DNA from: Oscillibacter sp.
Lineage (GTDB): Bacteria > Bacillota > Clostridia > Oscillospirales > Oscillospiraceae
Direction of reading: 5' to 3'
DNA: 58,390 nt
Assembly (NCBI GenBank): GCA_014799845.1
Contig: JAAVHF010000016.1
Location: 1 to 58,390, forward strand
Each line of letters opens with the position of its first letter. Position 1 is the stretch's first letter. Below, piece by piece: positions 1 to 9,309 of this stretch. The notes beneath the pieces were generated by a model. That model was not told the DNA's origin and did no database searches. It worked only from the letters and a program-made list of their open reading frames with translations. The position numbers were made by a program, and so were the translations under genes.

Positions 1-828
1 ACAAGAAGGCCCACACTCCCGCTAAGCCCGTACAGGAGAACTGGAACGACTCTACCTGCGCCAACGAAGGCAGCTATGACGAGGTCGTCTACTGCTCCGC
101 CTGCCATGTGGAGCTGAGCCGCGAGACCAAGGTCATCAACAAGAAGGCCCACACTCCCGGCCAGCCCGTGCAGGAGAACCGGAACGACTCTACCTGCGCC
201 AACGAGGGCAGCTATGACGAGGTCGTTTACTGCTCCAAGTGTGGTGATGAAATCAGCCGCGTGACCAAAGTCATCGACAAGAAGGCCCACACTCCCGCTA
301 AGCCCGTACAGGAGAACTGGAACGACTCTACCTGCGCCAACGAAGGCAGCTATGACGAGGTCGTCTACTGCTCCGAGTGTGATGCTGAGATCAGCCGCGT
401 GACCAAGGTCATCGGCAAGAAGGCCCACACTCCCGCTAAGCCCGTACAGGAGAACCGGAACGACTCTACCTGCGCCAACGAAGGCAGCTATGACGAGGTC
501 GTCTACTGCTCCGAGTGTGGTGATGAGATCAGCCGCGTGACCAAGTCCATCGACAAAAAGGCTCATACTCCCAGCCAGCCCGTGCAGGAGAACGTAACCG
601 CCCCCACCTGCATCAATGAAGGCAGCTATGACGAGGTCGTTTACTGCTCCGTCTGCCATGTGGAGCTGAGCCGCGTGACCAGGGAGATTGAGCGGACCTC
701 TCACACTGTGGGCGCCCCCGTTCGTGAGAACGTGACCGACTCCACCTGCATTGATGAAGGCAGCTATGACGAGGTCATCTACTGCTCCGTCTGCCATGTG
801 GAACTGAGCCGCGTGACCAAGGCCATCG
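1..828 (+). repeat. In-frame tandem repeat, 138-bp period, about 6 units
   Basis: Unit starts at 1, 139, 277, 415, 553 and 691 (degenerate 7th at 829). Units 1, 3 and 4 are nearly identical at nucleotide level. Confidence 0.93.
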
Positions 829-1868
829 ACAAGAAAGCCCACACCGAAGTTATTGATGCCGCTGTCCCCGCCGCCTGCGAAGACGCCGGCCTGACCGAAG
901 GCAGCCACTGCTCCGTCTGCGGCGAGATTCTCGTTGCTCAGGAAACTGTTGACGCTCTCGGCCACGACTACGAGGCTGTCGTAACCGATCCCACCTGCAC
1001 CGAGGAAGGCTGCACCACCCACATCTGCACCCGTTGCGGCGACAGCTACGTGGACGATGCGGTCGAGGCTCTCGGCCACGTCTGGGATGACGGCGTAGTG
1101 ACCCAGAGGCCCACGCCCACTGTGGACGGCATTATGACCTACACCTGTGAGCGCTGCGGCGAGACCCGCACCGAGCCCATCCCCTCCTCCAGCGTCTACC
1201 CCGGACTCCCCGCTCCTGATCCCGATGAGGGCGGCGGCCCCGGTACCGGCAATGACACCACGATCATCGATGAGGAAGATACGCCTCTGGCCGATCTTCC
1301 CTTCGAGGACGTCCTGCCCAGCGACTGGTTCTATGATGCAGTCATGTACGTCTATAACCGCGGCCTGATGAACGGCGTGTCCGACACGCTCTTTGATCCC
1401 TACGGCATCCTCAACCGTGCCATGGTCGTGACCATCCTCTACCGCGTAGAGGGCGAGCCCGAGACCGAGCCTTCCTCCTTCAAGGATGTGGAAGCCGGCA
1501 AGTGGTACACTGACGCCATCGGCTGGGGCGCTGCCAACGGCATCGTCAAGGGCTACGATGAGGATCGCTTTGGTCCTCTGGACCCCGTGACCCGCGAGCA
1601 GCTGGCCGCCATCCTGTACCGTTATGCCCAGTACAAGGGCTATGACGTGACGGACGCCACGGATCTGAGCATCTACACGGACGCTGCCGAAATTCATGAG
1701 TACGCTGTTGAGGCCATGCAGTGGGCCATCGCCATTGGCGCTCCCACCGCTCTGGACGGCCTGGTGCTGTCTCCCCGTGAGAACGCCACCCGCGCTCAGG
1801 TTGCCGAGGCTTTCATGAATTTCTGCGAGAAGTACATGCCCCTTGAGGCGGAAGGCGAAGCAGCCTGA
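1..1868 (+). CDS. Surface protein with tandem 46-aa Cys-containing repeats and C-terminal SLH domains (5' truncated by window edge)
   Basis: Frame is open from base 1; the ORF-track start at 108 is an internal GTG. Repeats 'KKAHTPAKPVQENWNDSTCANEGSYDEVVYCSECGDEISRVTKVID', then 'GHDY..PTCTEEGCTTHICTRCGDSY' repeats, then SLH-like 'LPSDWFYDAVMYVYNRGLMNGVSDTLFDP'. Confidence 0.9.
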   Translation, partial: KKAHTPAKPVQENWNDSTCANEGSYDEVVYCSACHVELSRETKVINKKAHTPGQPVQENRNDSTCANEGSYDEVVYCSKCGDEISRVTKVIDKKAHTPAKPVQENWNDSTCANEGSYDEVVYCSECDAEISRVTKVIGKKAHTPAKPVQENRNDSTCANEGSYDEVVYCSECGDEISRVTKSIDKKAHTPSQPVQENVTAPTCINEGSYDEVVYCSVCHVELSRVTREIERTSHTVGAPVRENVTDSTCIDEGSYDEVIYCSVCHVELSRVTKAIDKKAHTEVIDAAVPAACEDAGLTEGSHCSVCGEILVAQETVDALGHDYEAVVTDPTCTEEGCTTHICTRCGDSYVDDAVEALGHVWDDGVVTQRPTPTVDGIMTYTCERCGETRTEPIPSSSVYPGLPAPDPDEGGGPGTGNDTTIIDEEDTPLADLPFEDVLPSDWFYDAVMYVYNRGLMNGVSDTLFDPYGILNRAMVVTILYRVEGEPETEPSSFKDVEAGKWYTDAIGWGAANGIVKGYDEDRFGPLDPVTREQLAAILYRYAQYKGYDVTDATDLSIYTDAAEIHEYAVEAMQWAIAIGAPTALDGLVLSPRENATRAQVAEAFMNFCEKYMPLEAEGEAA

Positions 1869-1889
1869 TCCCCGCATTTCATAAGCAAA

Positions 1890-1921
1890 GCCCCGGAGGC
1901 ATCCGCCTCCGGGGCCTTTTT
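1890..1921 (+). terminator. Intrinsic terminator
   Basis: GCCCCGGAGGC-AT-CCGCCTCCGGGGC followed by TTTTT. Confidence 0.85.
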
Positions 1922-1924
1922 ACG

Positions 1925-2974
1925 CTATGCTCCCACCGTCCCTACTTCCGCGCCGGTGTAGTACCATTCCAGGATTTCCCGATAGGTCATCCCGTTTCCC
2001 GCCAGAACGTTCGCGCCGTACTGGCTCATGCCCACGCCGTGGCCGTAGCCGGTAACGGAGAAGATAACGGCGTCCCCGTCAAAAGAAATAGTAAAGCAGG
2101 CGCTGCGCAGGTCCAAAATAGTCCGCAGCCGGTTGCCGCCAATCTCCACGCCGCCCACGGATAAACTGTTCACCGTTCCCCCGGCCTGCTGCCGGATATT
2201 GGTAAACCAGTTGGAGGGACTGCCCTCCAGCTTCGCCTCCGGCAGCGCGTCCAGCAGTTTTTCCCGCAGCTCCGAGGCGGAAAAGCTAGCGGTGGAACGA
2301 TAGTCCGGCACCGTGTCCTCCCCCTCCGGGGTCTCCACGCTTTGCAGATAAGGCAGGCTGGCGCTCCATACGGCCTGTGCGTCCTGGGTAGTTCCCACCG
2401 AGGAGGAGTGAAACACCGCCAGCACCGGCGCGCCGTCATAGAGAACGCACTCGCCGTCCGTGTCAGTGACCGCCCGCTGGATTTTCTCCTCATATTCGCC
2501 AGCCTTCTCCCCCCACTCTCCGGCGGAGGTCTCCTGGCTTTTGAACGCCTGGCAGCAGGAGATGTCGTCGCAGGCGTCGGCCTGAGGGTGGTTGGCGCTG
2601 CCGCCGGAGGCAATTTTATGGAGTATGTACGTTCTGGCGGCAACGGCCTGGGCCTTCAGTGCCTCCGCCTCGAAAGAGGCGGGCATTTCCGCCCGCAGAA
2701 CGCCCGTCAGATAGGTCTTCATATCCATTTGCTGGAGTTTTCCTCCCACCTGCACGGTCAGGGACATCGCACCGTCCACGGAGGAATTTTCTTCTTCCCC
2801 GGGCGTTTCCGGCGGCTCATCCTGGGCCGCAGGCGGGTCCTCTTCCGGCAGCGGCTCTCCGGCGGGTGGATCATCCGTTGGAGGAAGCGAATCCTGTGCG
2901 GGTCCGCCCCACAGCCACGGGAGGAAAAATATAAGAAAAATCAATATAACAGAGAGGACAACATGTTTCCCCAT
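1925..2974 (-). CDS. spoIID: SpoIID/LytB-domain protein (stage II sporulation protein D-like)
   Basis: Signal/TM N-terminus; 'MKTYLTGVLRAEMPASFEAEALKAQAVAARTYIL' and 'GYGHGVGMSQYGANVLA' motifs. Confidence 0.9.
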   Translation of the reverse strand: MGKHVVLSVILIFLIFFLPWLWGGPAQDSLPPTDDPPAGEPLPEEDPPAAQDEPPETPGEEENSSVDGAMSLTVQVGGKLQQMDMKTYLTGVLRAEMPASFEAEALKAQAVAARTYILHKIASGGSANHPQADACDDISCCQAFKSQETSAGEWGEKAGEYEEKIQRAVTDTDGECVLYDGAPVLAVFHSSSVGTTQDAQAVWSASLPYLQSVETPEGEDTVPDYRSTASFSASELREKLLDALPEAKLEGSPSNWFTNIRQQAGGTVNSLSVGGVEIGGNRLRTILDLRSACFTISFDGDAVIFSVTGYGHGVGMSQYGANVLAGNGMTYREILEWYYTGAEVGTVGA

Positions 2975-3119
2975 AGCAGTATCGCCTTCCTTCTACCACA
3001 GGATATGATTTGCTTGTCCAAAAAATGAATGACAAATCCAAAATGATATGCTATACTATATTTTGCCGCGCTGGGCGCGGAAAACGGGAAATTCTTCCGC
3101 GGCCCTGCGGGCCGTCCCC

Positions 3120-3680
3120 GGCATCAATCTTGTTTTAGATTCGCCCTGCCGGGCCGTGAAGCGCCGCAAGGCGGCGCTTTTAGCGCTAAGACCGCCGCAG
3201 GCGGCCCCACGGGGGGCCTACTTTTCCCTTGCAGGAAAAGTAGCAAAAGTGCCCTCAAGGGGGCTTCGCCGCCCTTGAGAATCCCCTAATATGTCGTTTC
3301 GTTTTGCGCTTGTCCTGTAGTCTGTCCGGTCTGAATTAACCGGCTCCCGTGTATGAGGCGAAGCGCCGATCCAACGATGTTATCGGCGGACCCTACCGTA
3401 CCGCTTTGGGTACTCCCGGGGCAGTCGCGTCAGACGGTCCCCCTTGCAAGGCAGTCTCTCTTTAACAGGGCGGCAGCCGGAGTCCTTCAAGCGCCAGGCC
3501 ATCAGAAGGACAACCTCCAACTCAGGGGCACCCAATCCATCAAGTCACCGCCCAATGGTGACAAGCTCCCCCGTATAGGGAAGCGGCACGAACGTGCCGC
3601 CCCGTCACGATTGTGCACGGCCACTCGATGTGGCCGTTGCAGAATCAAGGGGCCGCGCAGGCCCCGGGCTATCGAATAGA
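3120..3680 (+). repeat. Dispersed structured intergenic element, copy A (long form)
   Basis: Stem I 3218-3243 CTACTTTTCC/GGAAAAGTAG; stem II 3254-3279; 'TTTTGCGCTTGTCCTGTAGTCTGTCCGG'; end module 'GGGGCCGCGCAGGCCCCGGGCT'. Shares several hundred bp with the reverse complement of 14.7-15.2 kb. Confidence 0.85.
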
Positions 3681-3799
3681 ACAATCTAAACTGACTGCCC
3701 GCAGGGACGTCATTCAGCCGCCTCCGGCGCCTGAATGACCGTCCCGGCACTCGGCCAAAGGCCGAGCGCCGGGGGCGGCCGGAGAAAGGAAGTCCCCCT

Positions 3800-4570
3800 A
3801 TGAAAAATTCCCCCTATATGAAAGGCCTCCGCCTCTGGGTGCAGGGCCTCCTGTTCCTCGCCCTCCGCTGGGCGGAGCTGAAAACCGGCTTTGATCCGGA
3901 CACCGGCCTCTCCCGGCACGGAGTACCGGGGATGATCCTGGCCGCCGCCATTCTCTTCTGCGCGGCGGCGGAGCTCTGGCTGTGTATCCGCCTCCCCGGC
4001 GGCAAGCGTACTTACCTCAACTGCCTGGAGCCCCTGGGACAAAGCAGCCTGCCCCTCCTGGCGGCGGGGAGCCTGCTGCTGTGCGCCGGAGCCGTGCTGC
4101 TGCCCGGCTGGAACACGTTGTCCATCGCCGCCGCTGCGGCGGCCGCCGCGACAGCGGCCGGTCTGATCCTTTTTGTCCGGCTGCTGCGAAACGGCGAAAC
4201 GCCGCGCGTTTTCTACCTCCTGCCCGCCATGGTATTTTCCGTCCTGTTCGTGCTGGTCATCTATCTGCCGGAGGAGGTCAACCCGGTCCTGGCCCGGTTC
4301 TATCTCATTGTGCTGGCCGCGGCCATGGTTTCCTGCGCCTTCTATCAGCTGGCGGGCCTTACCTGCCAGGAGGGCAGCCTGCGCTGGTTCGTCTTTTTCG
4401 GCGATCTGGCGGTGCCGCTCTGCCTGGCCTCCATGGCGGACTGCGCCGGCAATCTGGGCCGGATGCTGATTTACTTTGGTTTCGCCCTGGTACTGACGCT
4501 ATTCCTGCTGAGCCGGCGCGGCGAAGTCCTGCCGGAGCCCGAGCCGAAGCCGGAAGCGTCCCGTGAGTAA
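3800..4570 (+). CDS. Hypothetical multi-spanning membrane protein
   Basis: 256-aa ORF with several hydrophobic segments, followed by a terminator. Confidence 0.7.
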   Translation: MKNSPYMKGLRLWVQGLLFLALRWAELKTGFDPDTGLSRHGVPGMILAAAILFCAAAELWLCIRLPGGKRTYLNCLEPLGQSSLPLLAAGSLLLCAGAVLLPGWNTLSIAAAAAAAATAAGLILFVRLLRNGETPRVFYLLPAMVFSVLFVLVIYLPEEVNPVLARFYLIVLAAAMVSCAFYQLAGLTCQEGSLRWFVFFGDLAVPLCLASMADCAGNLGRMLIYFGFALVLTLFLLSRRGEVLPEPEPKPEASRE

Positions 4571-4600
4571 GGAGCGCGGGACATCCCTGTAAAACACCAC

Positions 4601-4638
4601 AAGGACGCCGCCGGGGCTGACCCGGCGGCGTCCTTTTC
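4601..4638 (+). terminator. Intrinsic terminator
   Basis: AAGGACGCCGCCGGG-GCTGA-CCCGGCGGCGTCCTTTTCC. Confidence 0.8.
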
Positions 4639-4644
4639 CTATGT

Positions 4645-4884
4645 TCACTGCCCCTGTCTTACAGCGATCTGCCTCGCGTCAGCGCGGCGCAGGGCGATGA
4701 CCGCGCCGCAGACGGCGTAGGCCACCGGGTCGCCCCAGGGGCTCTCCTGTACCGCCATGACCTGGCCTCCGGGGACAAACCCCAGTTCCAGCAGCCGCCG
4801 GCGCTGGTCCTCCGGGGCTTTCAGGCCGGTGACGGCGGCCTTCCGGCCTACCGGCAGGCAGTCCAGGGTGGTCACATCCTCCAT
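4645..4884 (-). CDS. feoA: FeoA-domain protein (stand-alone, 79 aa)
   Basis: 'LPVGRKAAVTGLKAPEDQRRRLLELGFVPGGQVMAVQESPWGDPVAYAVCGAVIALRRADARQI'; SD AGAGGACC upstream of ATG at 4884. The 213-aa ORF-track call is over-extended. Confidence 0.87.
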   Translation of the reverse strand: MEDVTTLDCLPVGRKAAVTGLKAPEDQRRRLLELGFVPGGQVMAVQESPWGDPVAYAVCGAVIALRRADARQIAVRQGQ

Positions 4885-4963
4885 AATAAGAGGACCTCCT
4901 TTATTGAATGCGGGACAACGGTCCCACGGATGCTCTACAAGCCAGTCTATGCCGCCTGGGCGG

Positions 4964-5779
4964 TCACTGTGCCAGATAGGCCAGAACGCCGTCAGCGATG
5001 CCCCGGGCCAGCTTGGCCTGATACTCCGGCTGGACCAGCAGCTCCAGTTCGGCGGGCGTGGACATAAACCCGCACTCCACCAGAGCGGCGGGCATAAGGG
5101 AGGTCCGCAGCACCGCCAGATTGGGCCGCTCCTCCATGCCGAAGTCGCCGGCCCCGGTGGCGCCGCGCATGGTCTGGTGGAGCAGCTGGGCCAGCCGCCA
5201 GCCGTTGGTGCCCTCGCCGTAGGCGCAGGTATAGATGCCGGCGGCGTCGTCATGGTCCACGTTGGCGTTGCAATGGACGCTGACAAACAGGTCCGCGTTC
5301 ATGTCGTTGGCCAGGCCGCTGCGGTCATAGAGGTCCACGTAGCTGTCATCGGTGCGGGTCATGACCACCGTAACGCCGGCCTCCTCCAGCAGCTTCGCGG
5401 CCTGCGCCGCGATGGCCAGATTAAGGTCCTTCTCCTGCACGCCGCCATAACTGGCTCCCTCGGCCTCTCCGCCGTGGCCGGGGTCCAGGACCACCAGGGC
5501 GGAATACTGCGGCTCCTCCTCCGGCTGCGCCGGCACGGAGGTGACGGCCGCCGTACGGGTCATGGGGTCCCAGGTCACCTCGCAGCCCAGCGCTTCGGCG
5601 ATGGTCCGGAGGGCCACCATGGCAGTCCCGCCCTGGGATATGTAGGCGGAGGAGTCATCCACTTCCTTTCCGTTCACCAGAATGCGGATGCCGCTCTGAC
5701 TGGCTCCGGACGCGGTCAGGGAGAGCATGAGCACGAGGCCCAGCGCCATCAAAAATGCATAGATCCGTTTCAGTTTCAT
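4964..5779 (-). CDS. N-acetylmuramoyl-L-alanine amidase with N-terminal copper-amine-oxidase-like (stalk) domain
   Basis: Signal peptide 'MKLKRIYAFLMALGLVLMLSLTASGA'; 'LDPGHGGEAEGASYGGVQEKDLNLAIA' and 'SVHCNAN' Amidase_3 motifs. The upstream ORF extension overlaps the feoB promoter. Confidence 0.9.
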   Translation of the reverse strand: MKLKRIYAFLMALGLVLMLSLTASGASQSGIRILVNGKEVDDSSAYISQGGTAMVALRTIAEALGCEVTWDPMTRTAAVTSVPAQPEEEPQYSALVVLDPGHGGEAEGASYGGVQEKDLNLAIAAQAAKLLEEAGVTVVMTRTDDSYVDLYDRSGLANDMNADLFVSVHCNANVDHDDAAGIYTCAYGEGTNGWRLAQLLHQTMRGATGAGDFGMEERPNLAVLRTSLMPAALVECGFMSTPAELELLVQPEYQAKLARGIADGVLAYLAQ

Positions 5780-5907
5780 TCGGTCAATTTCCTTTCCGGC
5801 GCCGCCGGCAGATTTCGACGGCGGTGTTTTCTCCATTATATCGGACAGCCCGCGGGGAACGCAAGGCACAATATCTGGATTTTTCAGAAAATATCCTATG
5901 AATCCCC

Positions 5908-5936
5908 TTGACAAAACCGCGCGGTACGCCTATAGT
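5908..5936 (+). promoter_or_regulatory. Sigma-A-type promoter for feoAB
   Basis: TTGACA-17 nt-TATAGT. Confidence 0.8.
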
Positions 5937-5974
5937 CAGTGGCGACAAATTTAGATGAAAAAGAGGTCTTCCGC

Positions 5975-8437
5975 ATGAAAGATCATAAGTCGGTCATGAC
6001 ATTGGACAAGCTGCCCGTCGGCGGCAGCTGCGTCATCGAGCAGGTAGGCAACCAGCGGGGCGCGGTCAAGCGCCGCCTCATTGACATGGGCCTGACCCCG
6101 GGCACCACCGTGGAGCTGATTAAGATGGCCCCCTTCGGGGACCCCATGGAGGTCCGCCTGCGGGGCTATGAGCTGAGCCTGCGGAAGGAGGACGCCGCGC
6201 AGATCCGGATCAGCACGGAAACCGTGAAGTCCGTGGAACGGGAATCGGTATCCGAGAGCGCCTACCACCTGGGCGCGGCCTGTCACGGCGACTGCGCCAG
6301 ATGCAGGATGGGCTGTTCCGACCCCAAAGATCTGGAGGCCATGCACCGGGCCCACCGCCACGAGCAGGAGCACCACCCCAGCACCTACGACCCCCGCGCC
6401 CACGACCAGCGTCCCGGTAAGGTGGCCCTGGTGGGCAACCCCAACTGCGGCAAGACCACCCTGTTCAACGCTCTGACCGGCTCCAACCAGTACGTGGGCA
6501 ACTGGCCGGGGGTGACGGTAGAAAAAAAAGAAGGGCAGGCGAAGCTGGGCGGCCTGGAATTCACGGTAGTGGACCTGCCGGGCATTTACTCCCTGTCCCC
6601 CTACTCCATGGAGGAGCTGGTAGCCCGGAAGTTCATCATCGGCGAACAGCCGGACGCCATCATCGACATTGTGGACGCCACCAATCTGGAGCGGAACCTG
6701 TACCTGACCATGCAGCTTTTGGAGCTGGAGCGGCCGGTGGTCCTGGCGGTCAACTTCATGGACGAGGTGGAGAAGAAGGGGGACGTCATCGACTGCGCCC
6801 GTCTCTCCGCCAGTCTGGGGGTGCCGGTGGTGCCCATCTCCGCCCGGGACAACGTAAACATCGACAAGCTGGTCCAGGAGGTACATAAGCAGATGCACAC
6901 CGGCCTCACCGTGGAGCCGGACGACCTCTATGACGACTTCACCCACGCCATCCACCACCGCATCAGCGCCCTGATCCACGACCGGGCCTACGAGAAGGGC
7001 ATCCCGGCCCACTGGGCCTCCATCAAGCTGCTGGGCGGCGACGAAGAGGTGGCAAAAGACCTGGCTCTGGACCAGGCGGCGCTGGACAAGATCGACGCCA
7101 TCGCCCGGGAATACGAGGCCGCCAGTCCTCTGGGCGACCGGGAGACCCTTCTGGCGGACAGCCGCTACCGTTTTGTGGAACGTGTGGTCCGTTCCGCGGT
7201 GAAAAAGAAAAACACCGGCGGCGGGCAGACCGTCACCGAGCGGATCGACGCGGTGGCCACCCACCGGATCTGGGCCATTCCCCTGTTTCTGGGGATGATG
7301 CTGCTGGTGTTTCTCATCACCTTCAGCGGACCGGGAGCATGGCTCTCGGACGGCATCGCTTGGTTTGTGGAGGATGTCCTGTGTCCCGGCGTATCCGGGT
7401 GGCTGACGGCGCTCCACGCGCCGGGGTGGCTGACCGGCCTGCTGGTGGACGGACTGATCTCCGGCGTAGGCGGGGTGCTGACCTTCCTGCCCATGATCGC
7501 GCTGCTGTTCCTGTTCCTCTCCATGCTGGAGGACAGCGGCTACATGGCCCGCGCCGCCTTCGTCATGGACCGGACGCTGCGGCACTTCGGCCTTTCCGGC
7601 AAGGCGTTCATCCCCATGCTCATGGGCTTTGGCTGCACGGTGCCCGCCGTCATGGGCGCCCGGACCATGGAGAATGAGAAGGACCGGCGCATGACCATAC
7701 TGCTGGTGCCCTTCATGTCCTGCGGGGCGCGGCTGCCCATTTACGGACTGATGACCTCCGCCTTTTTCCCCCAATACGCGGGACTGGTAGTCTTTGGCCT
7801 GTACCTGCTGGGTCCGGTGCTGGCGATCATCTCCGGCCTGATCTTAAAGCGCAGCGTCTTTCAGGGCGAACCGGCCCCCTTCCTGCTGGAGCTTCCCCCC
7901 TACCGGATGCCTACCCCCCAGAACATCTGGCTCCATGTCTGGGAGCGGGTGCGGGACTTCCTGACCCGGGCGGGGACCGTCATTGCCGCCATGAGCGTGG
8001 CGATCTGGTTTTTGCAGAGCTTCGGCCCCGACTTCCGCATGGTGGAGGACACCGCCGACAGTATCCTGGCCATGATAGGCGCATGGATCGCGCCCGTGTT
8101 CGCGCCCATGGGCTTTGGCGTATGGCAGGCGGCGGTGGCGCTGCTCACCGGGCTCATTGCCAAGGAGGCCGTGGTCAGCTCCATGAGTTTGTTTTACGGT
8201 TTTTCCCTCACGGATTACGCTGCCGCCGGGGCTGTTATGGCGGCGACGTTCTCCCCTGCCGCGGCGCTGGCGTTCCTGGCGTTCTGCGCGCTGTATACGC
8301 CCTGCGTGGCGGCGGTCGCCACCATCCGGCGGGAGATGGGGAGTCTCAGCTGGACGGCGCTTACGCTGGTCTGGCAGCTGGGGGTGGCCTGGCTGGCCTC
8401 CTTCGCCGTCTACCAGATTGCAGGAATCTTTATGTGA
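5975..8437 (+). CDS. feoB: Ferrous iron transporter, FeoA-FeoB fusion
   Basis: N-terminal FeoA domain, Cys/His-rich linker, then G1 'GNPNCGKTTLFNALTG', 'DLPGIYSL' and Gate/Nucleoside-recognition TM region. An alternative GTG start lies at 5939. Confidence 0.95.
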   Translation: MKDHKSVMTLDKLPVGGSCVIEQVGNQRGAVKRRLIDMGLTPGTTVELIKMAPFGDPMEVRLRGYELSLRKEDAAQIRISTETVKSVERESVSESAYHLGAACHGDCARCRMGCSDPKDLEAMHRAHRHEQEHHPSTYDPRAHDQRPGKVALVGNPNCGKTTLFNALTGSNQYVGNWPGVTVEKKEGQAKLGGLEFTVVDLPGIYSLSPYSMEELVARKFIIGEQPDAIIDIVDATNLERNLYLTMQLLELERPVVLAVNFMDEVEKKGDVIDCARLSASLGVPVVPISARDNVNIDKLVQEVHKQMHTGLTVEPDDLYDDFTHAIHHRISALIHDRAYEKGIPAHWASIKLLGGDEEVAKDLALDQAALDKIDAIAREYEAASPLGDRETLLADSRYRFVERVVRSAVKKKNTGGGQTVTERIDAVATHRIWAIPLFLGMMLLVFLITFSGPGAWLSDGIAWFVEDVLCPGVSGWLTALHAPGWLTGLLVDGLISGVGGVLTFLPMIALLFLFLSMLEDSGYMARAAFVMDRTLRHFGLSGKAFIPMLMGFGCTVPAVMGARTMENEKDRRMTILLVPFMSCGARLPIYGLMTSAFFPQYAGLVVFGLYLLGPVLAIISGLILKRSVFQGEPAPFLLELPPYRMPTPQNIWLHVWERVRDFLTRAGTVIAAMSVAIWFLQSFGPDFRMVEDTADSILAMIGAWIAPVFAPMGFGVWQAAVALLTGLIAKEAVVSSMSLFYGFSLTDYAAAGAVMAATFSPAAALAFLAFCALYTPCVAAVATIRREMGSLSWTALTLVWQLGVAWLASFAVYQIAGIFM

Positions 8438-8476
8438 AAAAATCGGGTGTGCTGACTGCACACCCGATTTTTTCAC
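8434..8476. terminator. Perfect 19-bp bidirectional terminator hairpin
   Basis: GTGAAAAAATCGGGTGTGC-TGACT-GCACACCCGATTTTTTCAC between convergent genes. Confidence 0.9.
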
Positions 8477-8970
8477 CGGAACCAGTAATACACATGCTCC
8501 TCCGTCTCCCGGCGGAGCTCCCCGCCGTTGGCCTCGGCTACCCGGCGGGAGGCGGTATTGTCCGGGTTGACCGTCACCAGGATCTCCTCGGTGATCCCCA
8601 TCCGCCTTGCCTCTGCCAGCATGAGCCGCAGCAGCTCCTTGCCGTAGCCCTTCCCCCGCTGGTCGGAGGCGATAGCGTAGCCAATATGACCGCCAACCAC
8701 CCGGAGCGCATCGGTGAGCCGATGGCGCAAGCTGCCCTGGCCCACGGGGACGCCGTCATCCATTAGCCAGAACAGGCTGTCCGGCACCTGCCAATCCTCC
8801 AGGCCGATGCCCTTGGTCCGGTTCACACGCTTTTCCAGCCAGGCGGGAAAATCGGCGTAATCCATACCGTTGACCCTGTTCGTATAACCGTTTTCATTGG
8901 CCCCGACGCGCTGGAGCATGTCGTAGAACTCCCTGCCGTCGGTCAGGGAAACGGGTTGTAAGTATAGCAT
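8473..8970 (-). CDS. GNAT-family N-acetyltransferase
   Basis: 'GGHIGYAIASDQRGKGYGKELLRLMLAEARRMG' acetyl-CoA motif; start chosen after GGGAGGA SD (alternative ATG at 8976). Confidence 0.85.
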   Translation of the reverse strand: MLYLQPVSLTDGREFYDMLQRVGANENGYTNRVNGMDYADFPAWLEKRVNRTKGIGLEDWQVPDSLFWLMDDGVPVGQGSLRHRLTDALRVVGGHIGYAIASDQRGKGYGKELLRLMLAEARRMGITEEILVTVNPDNTASRRVAEANGGELRRETEEHVYYWFR

Positions 8971-9029
8971 TTTCATTCCTCCCAAACAGAAACCGGGCAA
9001 GGCATTGACACCCTGCCCGGTTATAGATT

Positions 9030-9182
9030 TCACTTCTGGGACATTCCTGTGATATACGCCTTAATCAGCGCCTTGATTTCTTCCGGGGTGTAGGATTCTT
9101 TTCCGTCTGCGGATTCGATGATGTCAATCAAATCGTAGGCCATTGACTTTTTGATCTCGTTGGACTCTCTGTCTGTCGGCAT
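9030..9182 (-). CDS. Small hypothetical protein (50 aa)
   Basis: MPTDRESNEIKKSMAYDLIDIIESADGKESYTPEEIKALIKAYITGMSQK; SD GGAGGATT upstream. Below the ORF-track length cutoff. Confidence 0.7.
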   Translation of the reverse strand: MPTDRESNEIKKSMAYDLIDIIESADGKESYTPEEIKALIKAYITGMSQK

Positions 9183-9260
9183 AGTAATCCTCCTTTCATT
9201 CAAGCGGCACCATCACTTTTTCATAATCAAAATATACCATGGAGCAGCCGCGATGTCAAT

Positions 9261-9296
9261 AAAAAAGCGGGGCATCTTGAATGACACCCCGCTTTC
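9261..9296 (-). terminator. Intrinsic terminator of pnp
   Basis: Minus strand AAGCGGGG..CCCCGCTTTTTT. Confidence 0.75.
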
Positions 9297-9309
9297 CTGT
9301 TAATTTTGC

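Noticed and set aside
1-828. Possible CRISPR-like array
   Set aside because: 138-bp units are contiguous, in frame, without unique spacers; they encode protein repeats.
3048-3750. Several ORFs (3048-3278, 3353-3679, 3502-3750) as genes
   Set aside because: They lie in the structured repeat copy A, are Arg/Pro rich, and lack SD sequences.
5951-7774. 607-aa minus-strand ORF opposite feoB
   Set aside because: Antisense shadow of FeoAB.
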